Source: Gammaproteobacteria bacterium (GTDB lineage: Bacteria; Pseudomonadota; Gammaproteobacteria; Ga0077536). Taken from it: 44,310 bases of DNA. The notes under the pieces were generated by a model. That model saw nothing but the letters and a program-made list of their open reading frames with translations. It was not told the origin of the DNA and searched no databases. The stretch lies in contig JAIEQK010000225.1 of NCBI GenBank assembly GCA_019747795.1, forward strand, positions 1 through 44,310. Direction: 5' to 3'. The stretch's first letter is position 1. The number at the start of each line of letters is the position of its first letter. The translations under genes were made by a program, and so were the position numbers. Positions 25,773 to 33,335 of this stretch are shown piece after piece.

Positions 25773-27710
25773 ATGTGCGGCATATTCGGACTCATCGCAC
25801 TCCCACAAGCCGGCCTGGATCGTGCGGCCTGTACCACGCTCCTGGACGAGCTGTTCAGACGCTCCGAGTCTCGTGGGCGCGAGGCGGCCGGGCTTGCCAT
25901 CCGCTACCAGGACCAACTGTCGGTCTTCAAGAAGCCGCTCGCCGCGTCCGAGATGATCAAGCGCGCGGACTATCAACGCATGCTGGGAACCGCCATCCCG
26001 GATCGCCGGCTGACCGGACCTCTGGCGGTCATCGGGCACTCAAGACTGGTGACCAACGGTTTCCAGGCTGAACCGGACAACAATCAACCGGTCGTGCGGG
26101 GTGACGTGGTCGTTGTTCACAACGGCATCGTGGTGAACATCGATTCGCTGTGGGAATCCTGCGATGAAGCGCGCGGCAGCGACGTCGATACCGAGATCAT
26201 CGCCGCGATGCTCGCGCACGCGGCCGAGCGCGCGCAGGACCTGGCCGAGGGCGTGCGAAAATTCTATCGCGAGCTGGTCGGCACGGCGGCCATAGGCGTG
26301 CTCTCGGCAGCGCATTCCATGCTGCTGCTGGCTTCGAACTACCACACGCTCTATTTCGTCCGGGACACCGCGGAGGGCGTCCTGCTGTTCGCTTCGGAAC
26401 GCTTCATCGTAGAGCAGCTCATGGCGCATCCAAGTCTGCGCCACCTGTCACCGGGGCCCATAGAAGTGGTCGGACCTCGGCAGTTCGTCACCATCGACTT
26501 CGATCGACTCGCGGTGACCTGGCGCGAAGTGATGACCCCGGCCGAGGCGGAATCACCCATTGCGCCGGCGTCGGCGAAGCTCCGGGTTCGCGACTACGCG
26601 CGGGACGACGATCCGGCGCGTGCCGAGCTGCGGCGCTGCACCAGGTGCATTCTTCCGGACACGATGCCGTTCATCGAGTTCGACGCCGCGGGTGTCTGCA
26701 ATTTCTGCCGCGATCATCGGCCGTTCGAATACGAAGGCGAAGACGAACTGCGTCGCGAACTGGAGACCTACCGACGTCGCGACGGCAGGCCGGACTGCAT
26801 CGTCGGTTTCAGCGGCGGCCGGGACAGCTCTTACGGCCTGCATCTGCTCAAGTCCGAGTTCGGCATGCATCCGCTGGCGTTCACCTACGACTGGGGCATG
26901 GTCACCGATCTCGCGCGACGCAACCAGGCGCGCATCTGCGGCAAGCTCGGCGTCGAACACGTGATCGTCTCGGCGGATATCCAGCAGAAGCGCAACTTCA
27001 TCCGCAAGAACGTCCTGGCCTGGCTCAAGCGGCCAAGACTCGGCATGGTTCCCCTGTTCATGGCGGGGGACAAGCAATACTTCTATTACATGAATCAGGT
27101 GGCGCGTCAGAACGACATCAAGCTGATCATCTTCTGCGAGAACGGCAAGTTCGAGCGCACGCATTTCAAGTCCGGGTTCGCCGGGATCAACGAAGGGAGT
27201 CGGCGCGCGTTCAATGTGAGCGTCGCCGAGAAGATGCGCCTGGTGGCCTACTATCTCGGCAATTTCCTCGCGACCCCGGCTTACATCAACGCATCGCTGT
27301 GGGACACGGCGTTCGCCTTCTTCTCGTCCTACGTGCTGGGTCACGAGGATTATCTGTTCCTCTACGATTACATCCGCTGGCAGGAGCACGAAGTGGAGGG
27401 GACGCTCCGCTCGGTGTATGACTGGGAAATGGCGCCGGATACCAACTCTTCCTGGCGCATCGGCGACGGTACGGCGGCCTTCTACAATTACATCTATTTC
27501 ACCATGGCCGGATTCACCGAGAACGACACGTTCCGCAGCAAGCAGATTCGCGAGGGCCTCATCGCGCGGGACGATGCCCTGAGACTGGTCGCTGAAGAGA
27601 ACCGACCCCGCTGGGAGTCCCTGCAGTGGTACGCGCAGCAGGTGGGCTTCGATTTGAACGAAGCGCTGCGCATCATCAATGGCGCGCCCAAGCTCTATCG
27701 GGCGGAATGA
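25773..27710 (+). CDS. Fused class II glutaminase + N-acetyl-sugar amidotransferase (WbpG-like)
   Basis: A 645-residue two-domain protein. Residues 2-270 form an Ntn-type class II glutamine amidotransferase: MCGIFGLIAL gives Cys2 as the nucleophile after Met removal, and HSRLVTNG and VVHNGIVVN match the glutamine site. Residues 289-640 match N-acetyl-sugar amidotransferases: a zinc-type C289-x2-C292 ... C309-x2-C312 cluster and a PP-loop GFSGGRDSSYGL near 345-356 for ATP. WbpG normally gets ammonia from separate HisH/HisF-like partners; here the glutaminase is on the same chain, as in AsnB. The likely product is an acetamidino sugar. It overlaps the next gene. Confidence 0.87.
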   Translation: MCGIFGLIALPQAGLDRAACTTLLDELFRRSESRGREAAGLAIRYQDQLSVFKKPLAASEMIKRADYQRMLGTAIPDRRLTGPLAVIGHSRLVTNGFQAEPDNNQPVVRGDVVVVHNGIVVNIDSLWESCDEARGSDVDTEIIAAMLAHAAERAQDLAEGVRKFYRELVGTAAIGVLSAAHSMLLLASNYHTLYFVRDTAEGVLLFASERFIVEQLMAHPSLRHLSPGPIEVVGPRQFVTIDFDRLAVTWREVMTPAEAESPIAPASAKLRVRDYARDDDPARAELRRCTRCILPDTMPFIEFDAAGVCNFCRDHRPFEYEGEDELRRELETYRRRDGRPDCIVGFSGGRDSSYGLHLLKSEFGMHPLAFTYDWGMVTDLARRNQARICGKLGVEHVIVSADIQQKRNFIRKNVLAWLKRPRLGMVPLFMAGDKQYFYYMNQVARQNDIKLIIFCENGKFERTHFKSGFAGINEGSRRAFNVSVAEKMRLVAYYLGNFLATPAYINASLWDTAFAFFSSYVLGHEDYLFLYDYIRWQEHEVEGTLRSVYDWEMAPDTNSSWRIGDGTAAFYNYIYFTMAGFTENDTFRSKQIREGLIARDDALRLVAEENRPRWESLQWYAQQVGFDLNEALRIINGAPKLYRAE

Positions 27711-28375
27711 TGATGGGCGTTCGAATCTATGCGCGGGGCGTGTATCGCTCCAGGCTGCATTGGCTGGTCAACCAAGTTCTTTTCCCATTGAAGCTGCTGG
27801 TCCCGCAGCCGCTGATCCGGCGCATCGCCGGCCTGACGACCAACGAAGACCTGCGGATCGCGACGGTGGGGCAGCGAGTCGAAGGGCGCCTGCTGGACAT
27901 CGGCTGCGGCCAGAATCGCCTGGCGCGAGAGTATCGTGCGGCAGGTGGCGTCGCGCAGGGCGTGGATGTCTTTCCCTGGGAACATGTCGACATGGTCGTG
28001 GAGGATACCGCGCGCCTGCCGTTTGCGGATGGAAGCTTCGACACCGTGAGCTTTGTAGCGTGCCTCAATCACATACCGAATCGGACGGAAGTCCTGCGTG
28101 AGGCGGGACGGGTGCTGGACGCCAATGGACTGCTGCTCATCACCAACTTGCAACCCTGGCTCTCGCGCGTCTGGCACGCGTGGGCGTTCTGGGATCGGGA
28201 TCAGCACGAGCGCGGCATGGCGCCGGGCGAAGTATGGGGACTCTCGGCGCGGCAGATGCGTGAACTGCTCTCGGCGGCGGGCTTCGACATCGAGGAGCGC
28301 CGATACTTCGCCTGGGGCCTCAACCAACTGTGGGTGGCGCGCAAACGGCAGGGCGGTGCTGGCCGTGGGGCCTGA
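27707..28375 (+). CDS. SAM-dependent class I methyltransferase
   Basis: A 222-residue methyltransferase. SAM-binding motif I is LLDIGCGQNRL near 62-72, the acidic end of strand 2 is GVDVFPWEHVDM, and motif II/III is FADGSFDTVSFVACLNHIPN. The first 45 residues are basic and hydrophobic and may touch the membrane. Three consecutive ATGs occur (27707, 27710, 27713); the first overlaps the amidotransferase stop. It probably methylates a sugar or an acetamidino group in the glycan (inference). Confidence 0.85.
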   Translation: MMMGVRIYARGVYRSRLHWLVNQVLFPLKLLVPQPLIRRIAGLTTNEDLRIATVGQRVEGRLLDIGCGQNRLAREYRAAGGVAQGVDVFPWEHVDMVVEDTARLPFADGSFDTVSFVACLNHIPNRTEVLREAGRVLDANGLLLITNLQPWLSRVWHAWAFWDRDQHERGMAPGEVWGLSARQMRELLSAAGFDIEERRYFAWGLNQLWVARKRQGGAGRGA

Positions 28376-29279
28376 AGTGGGTGCCGGCCATGGCGCCGTC
28401 TGTCCCCTGTGCGAATCCGCCAGGACGGCGTTCTACGCGCGTCATGACCGGATGGACCAGGCGCTGTTTCGCTGCGCTGATTGCGGCTTCTATTTCGTCT
28501 GGCCGCACGAATCGGTGATTCCCACCGTCACGGATGGCGAGGCCGACGCGGAGTTTTCTTTCTGGGGCAGCGAGGCGGCCCATCGGGCCTACCAAGCCTG
28601 GCGCGACGAGGAGAATCGCGAGATCGGCGCAATGGCGCTAAGCCGAGCGCGTCGTGAGGGCAGCCATCGATTGCTCGAGATCGGTTTCGGCGAAGGACCC
28701 CTGACGGAGATTCTCGCGCCGGCCGTGGACGAGTACTGGGGCATCGAGCCGGTACCGGCGACCCATCGCAAGACCGTTGAACGGCTTCAGCTGACGCCCG
28801 GGCGCGCGCTCTGCGTGCGTGCCGAGCAATTGCACGAAGTCGCGCCGTTCGCGGAACTGGACGGCTACTTTGACCTTATCGTCATGGTCAGTGTGTTCGA
28901 GCACCTGTCCCGTCCGCGGCAGGTATTGCAGGACGCCTATCGACTGTTGGATCGCGGTGGTCGCCTGCTGATCTCGACGCCGGACTCGACCTGCTTTCGA
29001 CAATTGCGCTTTCTCCGGAGGTGCGCCCGGCTGGAGCCGTGGACCCATTTCCACATCTCGTTCTTCACGGAGAACAATCTGGAACGGGCGTTCGATGCGC
29101 TTGGGTTTACCGTGCTGGAGCGTCGACGCAGACCCTTGGTGACCCCCCTGTCGATAGCCTACTTCCGTGCCTTGACGGCATCGCCGGCGGTAGGCGCCTT
29201 GATGTCGATGTTTCGCGGTAGCGGCCTGGCAAAGGTGTTGCGGACTCATACGCTCTTCTACCTGCTCGGCAAGCCGTGA
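28365..29279 (+). CDS. Zinc-ribbon SAM-dependent methyltransferase
   Basis: About 304 residues. An N-terminal zinc ribbon (CPLC near 13-16, CADCGFYF near 37-44) precedes a class I methyltransferase core (LLEIGFGEGPL near 103; DLIVMVSVFEHLSRPRQVL). Proteins of this layout are common in polysaccharide clusters. The start is uncertain: in-frame GTG codons at 28356, 28365 and 28377 all overlap or abut the previous gene, and no ATG precedes the zinc ribbon. The coding frame itself is clear. The acceptor is unknown. Confidence 0.82.
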   Translation: MGPEVGAGHGAVCPLCESARTAFYARHDRMDQALFRCADCGFYFVWPHESVIPTVTDGEADAEFSFWGSEAAHRAYQAWRDEENREIGAMALSRARREGSHRLLEIGFGEGPLTEILAPAVDEYWGIEPVPATHRKTVERLQLTPGRALCVRAEQLHEVAPFAELDGYFDLIVMVSVFEHLSRPRQVLQDAYRLLDRGGRLLISTPDSTCFRQLRFLRRCARLEPWTHFHISFFTENNLERAFDALGFTVLERRRRPLVTPLSIAYFRALTASPAVGALMSMFRGSGLAKVLRTHTLFYLLGKP

Positions 29280-29331
29280 GTCCCGCGCGAGGCGGTGCCG
29301 CGCCTCGGTAGCGCGCGCGGACAAAGAAATC

Positions 29332-30618
29332 ATGGGAAGCGGGACACGCGCCTCGGGAGGCGCGAGATCGGCCGGCATCAGCACCGAGATGGCCTGGAGC
29401 GCCCTGAGCTTCGCGCTCATGGCGGCCGCAGGCGCGGGCGCCTATGCCGTGATCGGCAGGTTCTACGGGCCGGAGGCGCTCGGCGTGTTCAGTCAGGCCT
29501 ATGCGGTCTACGTGGTGCTGTCGCAGGTCGTGGTGCTCGGCGTTCAGTTTTCCGTGCTGTGCAACGCCGCGGCGCTGGGCGGGGCCGAGCAGGAAATGCG
29601 CGCGATGGTGTGGGGGGCCCTCTGGCTGGTCCTGTTCAGTGCCGGGATCACCGCACTGTCAGGCGGCCTGGCGCTGCACCTCTGGCGCGAATCGTTCGCC
29701 GAGCGACAGCTACCCGTCGCGCTGCTCGCCGCGGCGCCGGGCCTGGTGTTCTTCTCGTTCAACAAGGTGGTGATCAGCTGGTTGAACGGCATCGGACGCA
29801 TCCGTGCCGTCGCGCTGGCGCAAGGGGCGCGAGGGCTGTTGATAATTGCCTGGACCGCAATCCTGGTCGTGCTCGAGGTGCCGGCCGCCTGGCTGAGCGG
29901 GGCATTGTCGATGGCGGAGGCGTCGCTGGGCGTGGCGTTGGCGGCCAGTTGTCTGCGCGGACTGGCGCCGGTCGCAGGTCGCGCCGCGTGCGCTTGGGCG
30001 GCCAGGCACGCGCGCTTCGGCCTGCGGGCGCTCGGCACTGGGGTCATCCTGGAGTGTAATGGGCGTATCGACGTCCTGATGCTCGGCTGGTATCACACGG
30101 ACCGTGTCGTCGGCATCTACAGTATCGCCGGGCTGGGCCTGGAAGCCATGCTGCAGCTATGCCAGCTGATGCGCATCAGCTGGAATCCACGTTTTGCCCG
30201 CCTGTACGCCGCTCGCCGCCCGCGGGCGCTCCAGCGCATGGCCAGGGCCGTGCGTGATGTTGCCTTTCGACTGCTGGCGCCCTTGGCCATCCTCGCGGTC
30301 TGCCTCTATCCGTGGCTGACCGCGGTCGTGCTGGGCGAGGCGTTTGCAGCGGGCACGACGTGCTTTGCCGTGCTGATGTTCGGCTTCGCCGTCACCAGCG
30401 GCTATCGGCCACTCGATCTGCTGCTCATGCAGACAGGTCGCCCGGGGCGCCAGACGGCGGTTCTAGGTGGGACGATGCTGGTCAACGTGGTGTTGAACGC
30501 GCTGCTGATACCGCACTACGGCATGCTGGGCGCCGCGACGGCGATGGCGGCCTCCACGCTGGTCGGGACGCTGTTCCTGCGCGCCGCGGTGCGAAGATCC
30601 GTCGGTGTTCTGATCTAG
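29332..30618 (+). CDS. Polysaccharide flippase (Wzx/MATE-like, MOP superfamily)
   Basis: A 428-residue protein with about 12 hydrophobic helices and the pattern of oligosaccharide flippases: an N-terminal FALMAAAGAGAYAVIGRFYGPEALGVFSQAYAVY segment and a later LNALLIPHYGMLGAATAMAAS. It would flip undecaprenyl-linked repeat units to the periplasm. Of the transport genes in the window it is the one clear polysaccharide exporter. The start ATG 29332 lies 52 bases after the methyltransferase. Confidence 0.88.
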   Translation: MGSGTRASGGARSAGISTEMAWSALSFALMAAAGAGAYAVIGRFYGPEALGVFSQAYAVYVVLSQVVVLGVQFSVLCNAAALGGAEQEMRAMVWGALWLVLFSAGITALSGGLALHLWRESFAERQLPVALLAAAPGLVFFSFNKVVISWLNGIGRIRAVALAQGARGLLIIAWTAILVVLEVPAAWLSGALSMAEASLGVALAASCLRGLAPVAGRAACAWAARHARFGLRALGTGVILECNGRIDVLMLGWYHTDRVVGIYSIAGLGLEAMLQLCQLMRISWNPRFARLYAARRPRALQRMARAVRDVAFRLLAPLAILAVCLYPWLTAVVLGEAFAAGTTCFAVLMFGFAVTSGYRPLDLLLMQTGRPGRQTAVLGGTMLVNVVLNALLIPHYGMLGAATAMAASTLVGTLFLRAAVRRSVGVLI

Positions 30619-30634
30619 AATCTGTCACAGGCAA

Positions 30635-30654
30635 GGCAGTGCGGGAGCGCTGCC
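30635..30654 (+). other. Hairpin with GNRA-type loop between flippase and GT2 gene
   Basis: GGCAGTGC and GCGCTGCC pair over 8 bases (one G-U in RNA) around a GGGA loop. It lies in the 67-base gap before the ATG at 30686. No T-run follows, so an intrinsic terminator is unlikely; an RNA stability element is possible. Confidence 0.3.
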
Positions 30655-30685
30655 ACGGGGGACTCGCCTCGCTCGAGGCTCGGCA

Positions 30686-31735
30686 ATGTACGAATTCTCC
30701 AATCTGCGCATGGCAGGCGTGCTGCTCGGGCTTGCGGCACTCGCGTGGGTTTTCTTCGATTTGCGTCGCTATCGCGTGCGACGCATCAATCCGGCGTCGA
30801 TGCTCGTCTTCGCACTGGCCAGCCTGGCGTTGGCCCTGTGGCCGGGGCTGGTGGATGCGCCGGCGGATTTCATGGGGCTGTCGGGCATTTCCGGCGGACG
30901 ACTGATCGCGCTCCTCATCGTGTCGAACGTTCTGCTGTGGCTGCTGGCAATCCGGCATCGAGGGCGGCTCGGCGCGGCGATGGATGACCTGACGGCAACC
31001 ATGCGTCATCTCGCGGTTGCGGAATTCGCTGCCCGGCATGCAAGCCTGCCACCACAGCGGGTGTGGGTGGTCATCCCAGTCTTCAACGAGGCGGCGAACA
31101 TCGAAGCCGTGGTCTCGCGCGTGCCGAACTGGTTAAGCGAGGTGCCACTGCAAGTCCTGGTGGTCGACGACGGCAGTACCGACGGCTCCGCCACGGCCGC
31201 TCGATCGGCCGGCGCGGTGTGCGCCCGCCTGCCACGCAACTGCGGCGGTGGGGCGGCGCTCTTGACCGGATTCGAGATCGCCCTCAGTCACGAGGCGCGA
31301 GCGGTGGTCACGATGGACGGCGACGGCCAGCACGATCCGGCCGCGGTGGAGGCGCTGATTGCGCCGATAGTCAGTGGGCGGGCCGATGTGGTCATCGGCT
31401 CGCGAATCCTGGGACGCCATGACGCCAAGGTGGGACTGCGCAGCGTGGGCGTCCATTTCTTCAGCCGCCTCATCAACCTCTTGATGGGCAGTCGTATCAC
31501 CGATTGCTCCAGCGGCTTCCGCGCCATCGCGCCTGGGGTGCTGCGTGCAGTGGCGCTGCGCGAGCCTCAGTATCACGCGCCCGAACTGCTCATCGGTGCG
31601 ATCAAGCGTGGGCTGGTGGTCACCGAGGTGCCCATACACATCCGCCAGCGTCTGTCCGGCAAGAGCAAGAAGGGTGCGGACCTTCGTTACGGTTGGATGT
31701 TCGTGCGCTCGATAGTGCGTGCGTGGTTGCGCTGA
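30686..31735 (+). CDS. DUF2304-like membrane domain fused to GT2 (DPM1-like) glycosyltransferase
   Basis: A 349-residue protein. Residues 1-120 carry three membrane helices with the features of stand-alone DUF2304 proteins (DLRRYRVRRINPASM, LALALWPGLVDAPADFMGL). Residues 124-349 are a GT2 domain of dolichol-phosphate-mannose synthase type: WVVIPVFNEAANIEAVV, VVDDGSTDGS, a DGD metal site at 211-213 (TMDGDGQHDP) and ITDCSSGFRAI. It is expected to build an undecaprenyl-phosphate sugar. Such a donor would serve the GT-C protein at 23812. The fusion joins genes that are usually adjacent. Confidence 0.87.
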   Translation: MYEFSNLRMAGVLLGLAALAWVFFDLRRYRVRRINPASMLVFALASLALALWPGLVDAPADFMGLSGISGGRLIALLIVSNVLLWLLAIRHRGRLGAAMDDLTATMRHLAVAEFAARHASLPPQRVWVVIPVFNEAANIEAVVSRVPNWLSEVPLQVLVVDDGSTDGSATAARSAGAVCARLPRNCGGGAALLTGFEIALSHEARAVVTMDGDGQHDPAAVEALIAPIVSGRADVVIGSRILGRHDAKVGLRSVGVHFFSRLINLLMGSRITDCSSGFRAIAPGVLRAVALREPQYHAPELLIGAIKRGLVVTEVPIHIRQRLSGKSKKGADLRYGWMFVRSIVRAWLR

Positions 31736-31837
31736 GGGCGGCATGAGGCGTTGGTCCGCCATTGGCGACGCCTATGGGATGCGGCCGACCACGGCGCGCC
31801 GATGGCGGTCTCTAGCGCGGAACCGTCCGCGAAACAT

Positions 31838-31852
31838 GTTCACGATGCGATT
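31838..31852 (+). promoter_or_regulatory. Partial operator-like site upstream of GT at 31889
   Basis: GTTCACGATGCGATT matches 13 of 15 bases of the operator at 13737-13751, but the second arm is lost, so only a half-site remains. It sits 37 bases before a glycosyltransferase start. No -10 box follows at the expected spacing. It may be fortuitous. Confidence 0.2.
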
Positions 31853-31888
31853 TCGGCTTGGTGGCCGGCAGGCGACGAGGGGCCTTGA

Positions 31889-33241
31889 GTGGCGACGGCA
31901 AATCTGAAGGCGATCTACCGCAGCCTCGTGCCGATACCGGTGAGGCGGGCGGTCTACCAATTGCGTCGCCGCGCGGCGGCGCTGGCCGGCGGCCGTCGGG
32001 AGGAGGCGCAAGCGGCCCAGCCGGTCGCAGCACGCACCGAGGGCCGCGCCAGGCGCATGACGCAGGAGGACATCCTGGTCCGCTACCTGAACGGCATCGC
32101 CCTGCATTCCTATCGACTGCGGCAACTGTTCGCGGAGCAGCCGCCGCCCCCCTACGGTGTCATTCTGGCCCACGAGGCCTTCATCAGCGGCCTGACAGCG
32201 TTGCGGATCGCTGAGCAGCATCCCGGCAGTCGCCTGCTGCTGGACAATGTCGAGTACCCGCGAATCAGCGGACGTTCGAGTCAGGCGCGCGAGTCGGCGA
32301 AGCGCGACATGCTGGGCGACCGGCTCCTGAGCGCGTTCGTCGCGCAGATCGCCAACGAGTTCGATCAGCTGTTTGCGACGAGTAGGGGGCAGGCGGACGT
32401 GCTGCGTGAGATCGGTGTGACGCGCCCCGTCTCTCTCCTGCGCAACATGCGTCTACGCGCGCGACTCTCGCGCGACGATCAGATCCGGCGCGACGCAGGC
32501 TGCCTCGAGGGGCAGACCCTGCTCTTGTATCCCAACAATGTCTACGAACTGGGCGGCGCGGAGGAATGCCTGCAGGCATTGCATCGGTTGCCGGCCGAGT
32601 TTCATCTGGCTTTCCTCGGGGAGGTGCAGAAGGGCCTCGAGGCACGGGTCGACGCACTGCTGAAGACCTACGGGCTCGTCGAGCGCGTGAAGTTTCTGAA
32701 GCCGGTCCAGCCGGACAGGCTGATTGGCTACATCTCTGGCGCCGATGTTTCAATCGTTCCGCTCAGGCCCGAGATTGCCAATCATCAGCACTGCCTGCCG
32801 AACCGGATCTTCGAGTCCATTGCCGCCGGAGTGCCGCTTGTCGTGCCGAGCGGCTCGGAGATCGGTGCGTTCGTGCAGGCGCACGGTGTCGGTGTGACCT
32901 TTCCGGATTTCGAAGCTGACAGCGTGGCCGAGACGCTGCTGCGAGCGGTGAACGGGCGACGCGCCGGCGCATTCGACGAGGCCATCGAGACGGCGCAGCG
33001 GGACCTGGTCTGGGAGAACGAGCAAACGGTGCTGCAGGAGGCGCTGCGCCCGGTCCTGGAGACGGGGCCGCGCCGCTGCCTGGTGGTCGCCTGCAAGCGC
33101 ATCGAGCGCAATGACCGCTTGTTCAGGATTACGCACACGCTCAGATCCATGGGGTTCGAAGTCGATGTCGCGGCGTACTCGCGGCCTTACCAAGGACTGG
33201 TGCTGGACGGGGTCAATTACCTGCTCATTCCACGCGAGTGA
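31889..33241 (+). CDS. GT4-like glycosyltransferase with apparently permuted domain order
   Basis: A 450-residue protein starting at GTG 31889 behind a GAGGGG site. The middle matches the N-domain of GT4 enzymes from the substrate loop onwards (RLLLDNVEYPRISGRS, then FDQLFATSRGQADVL). The C-domain follows (LLLYPNNVYELGGAEECLQA; LPNRIFESIAAGVPLVVPSG near 305-325). The usual first strand and helix are missing at the N-terminus. A similar element occurs instead as the last 56 residues (RRCLVVACKRIERNDRLF... to the stop). It is probably a cytoplasmic glycosyltransferase with unknown donor. Confidence 0.8.
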   Translation: MATANLKAIYRSLVPIPVRRAVYQLRRRAAALAGGRREEAQAAQPVAARTEGRARRMTQEDILVRYLNGIALHSYRLRQLFAEQPPPPYGVILAHEAFISGLTALRIAEQHPGSRLLLDNVEYPRISGRSSQARESAKRDMLGDRLLSAFVAQIANEFDQLFATSRGQADVLREIGVTRPVSLLRNMRLRARLSRDDQIRRDAGCLEGQTLLLYPNNVYELGGAEECLQALHRLPAEFHLAFLGEVQKGLEARVDALLKTYGLVERVKFLKPVQPDRLIGYISGADVSIVPLRPEIANHQHCLPNRIFESIAAGVPLVVPSGSEIGAFVQAHGVGVTFPDFEADSVAETLLRAVNGRRAGAFDEAIETAQRDLVWENEQTVLQEALRPVLETGPRRCLVVACKRIERNDRLFRITHTLRSMGFEVDVAAYSRPYQGLVLDGVNYLLIPRE

Positions 33242-33335
33242 ACCGCGCGGTTCTGGCGTCCCGAAGGCCGCGATCCTCGCTCGCCTGACGACGGGGGAGT
33301 CGCTCAGTCTGCGTTCGCCGTCGGACGCGGCACGC

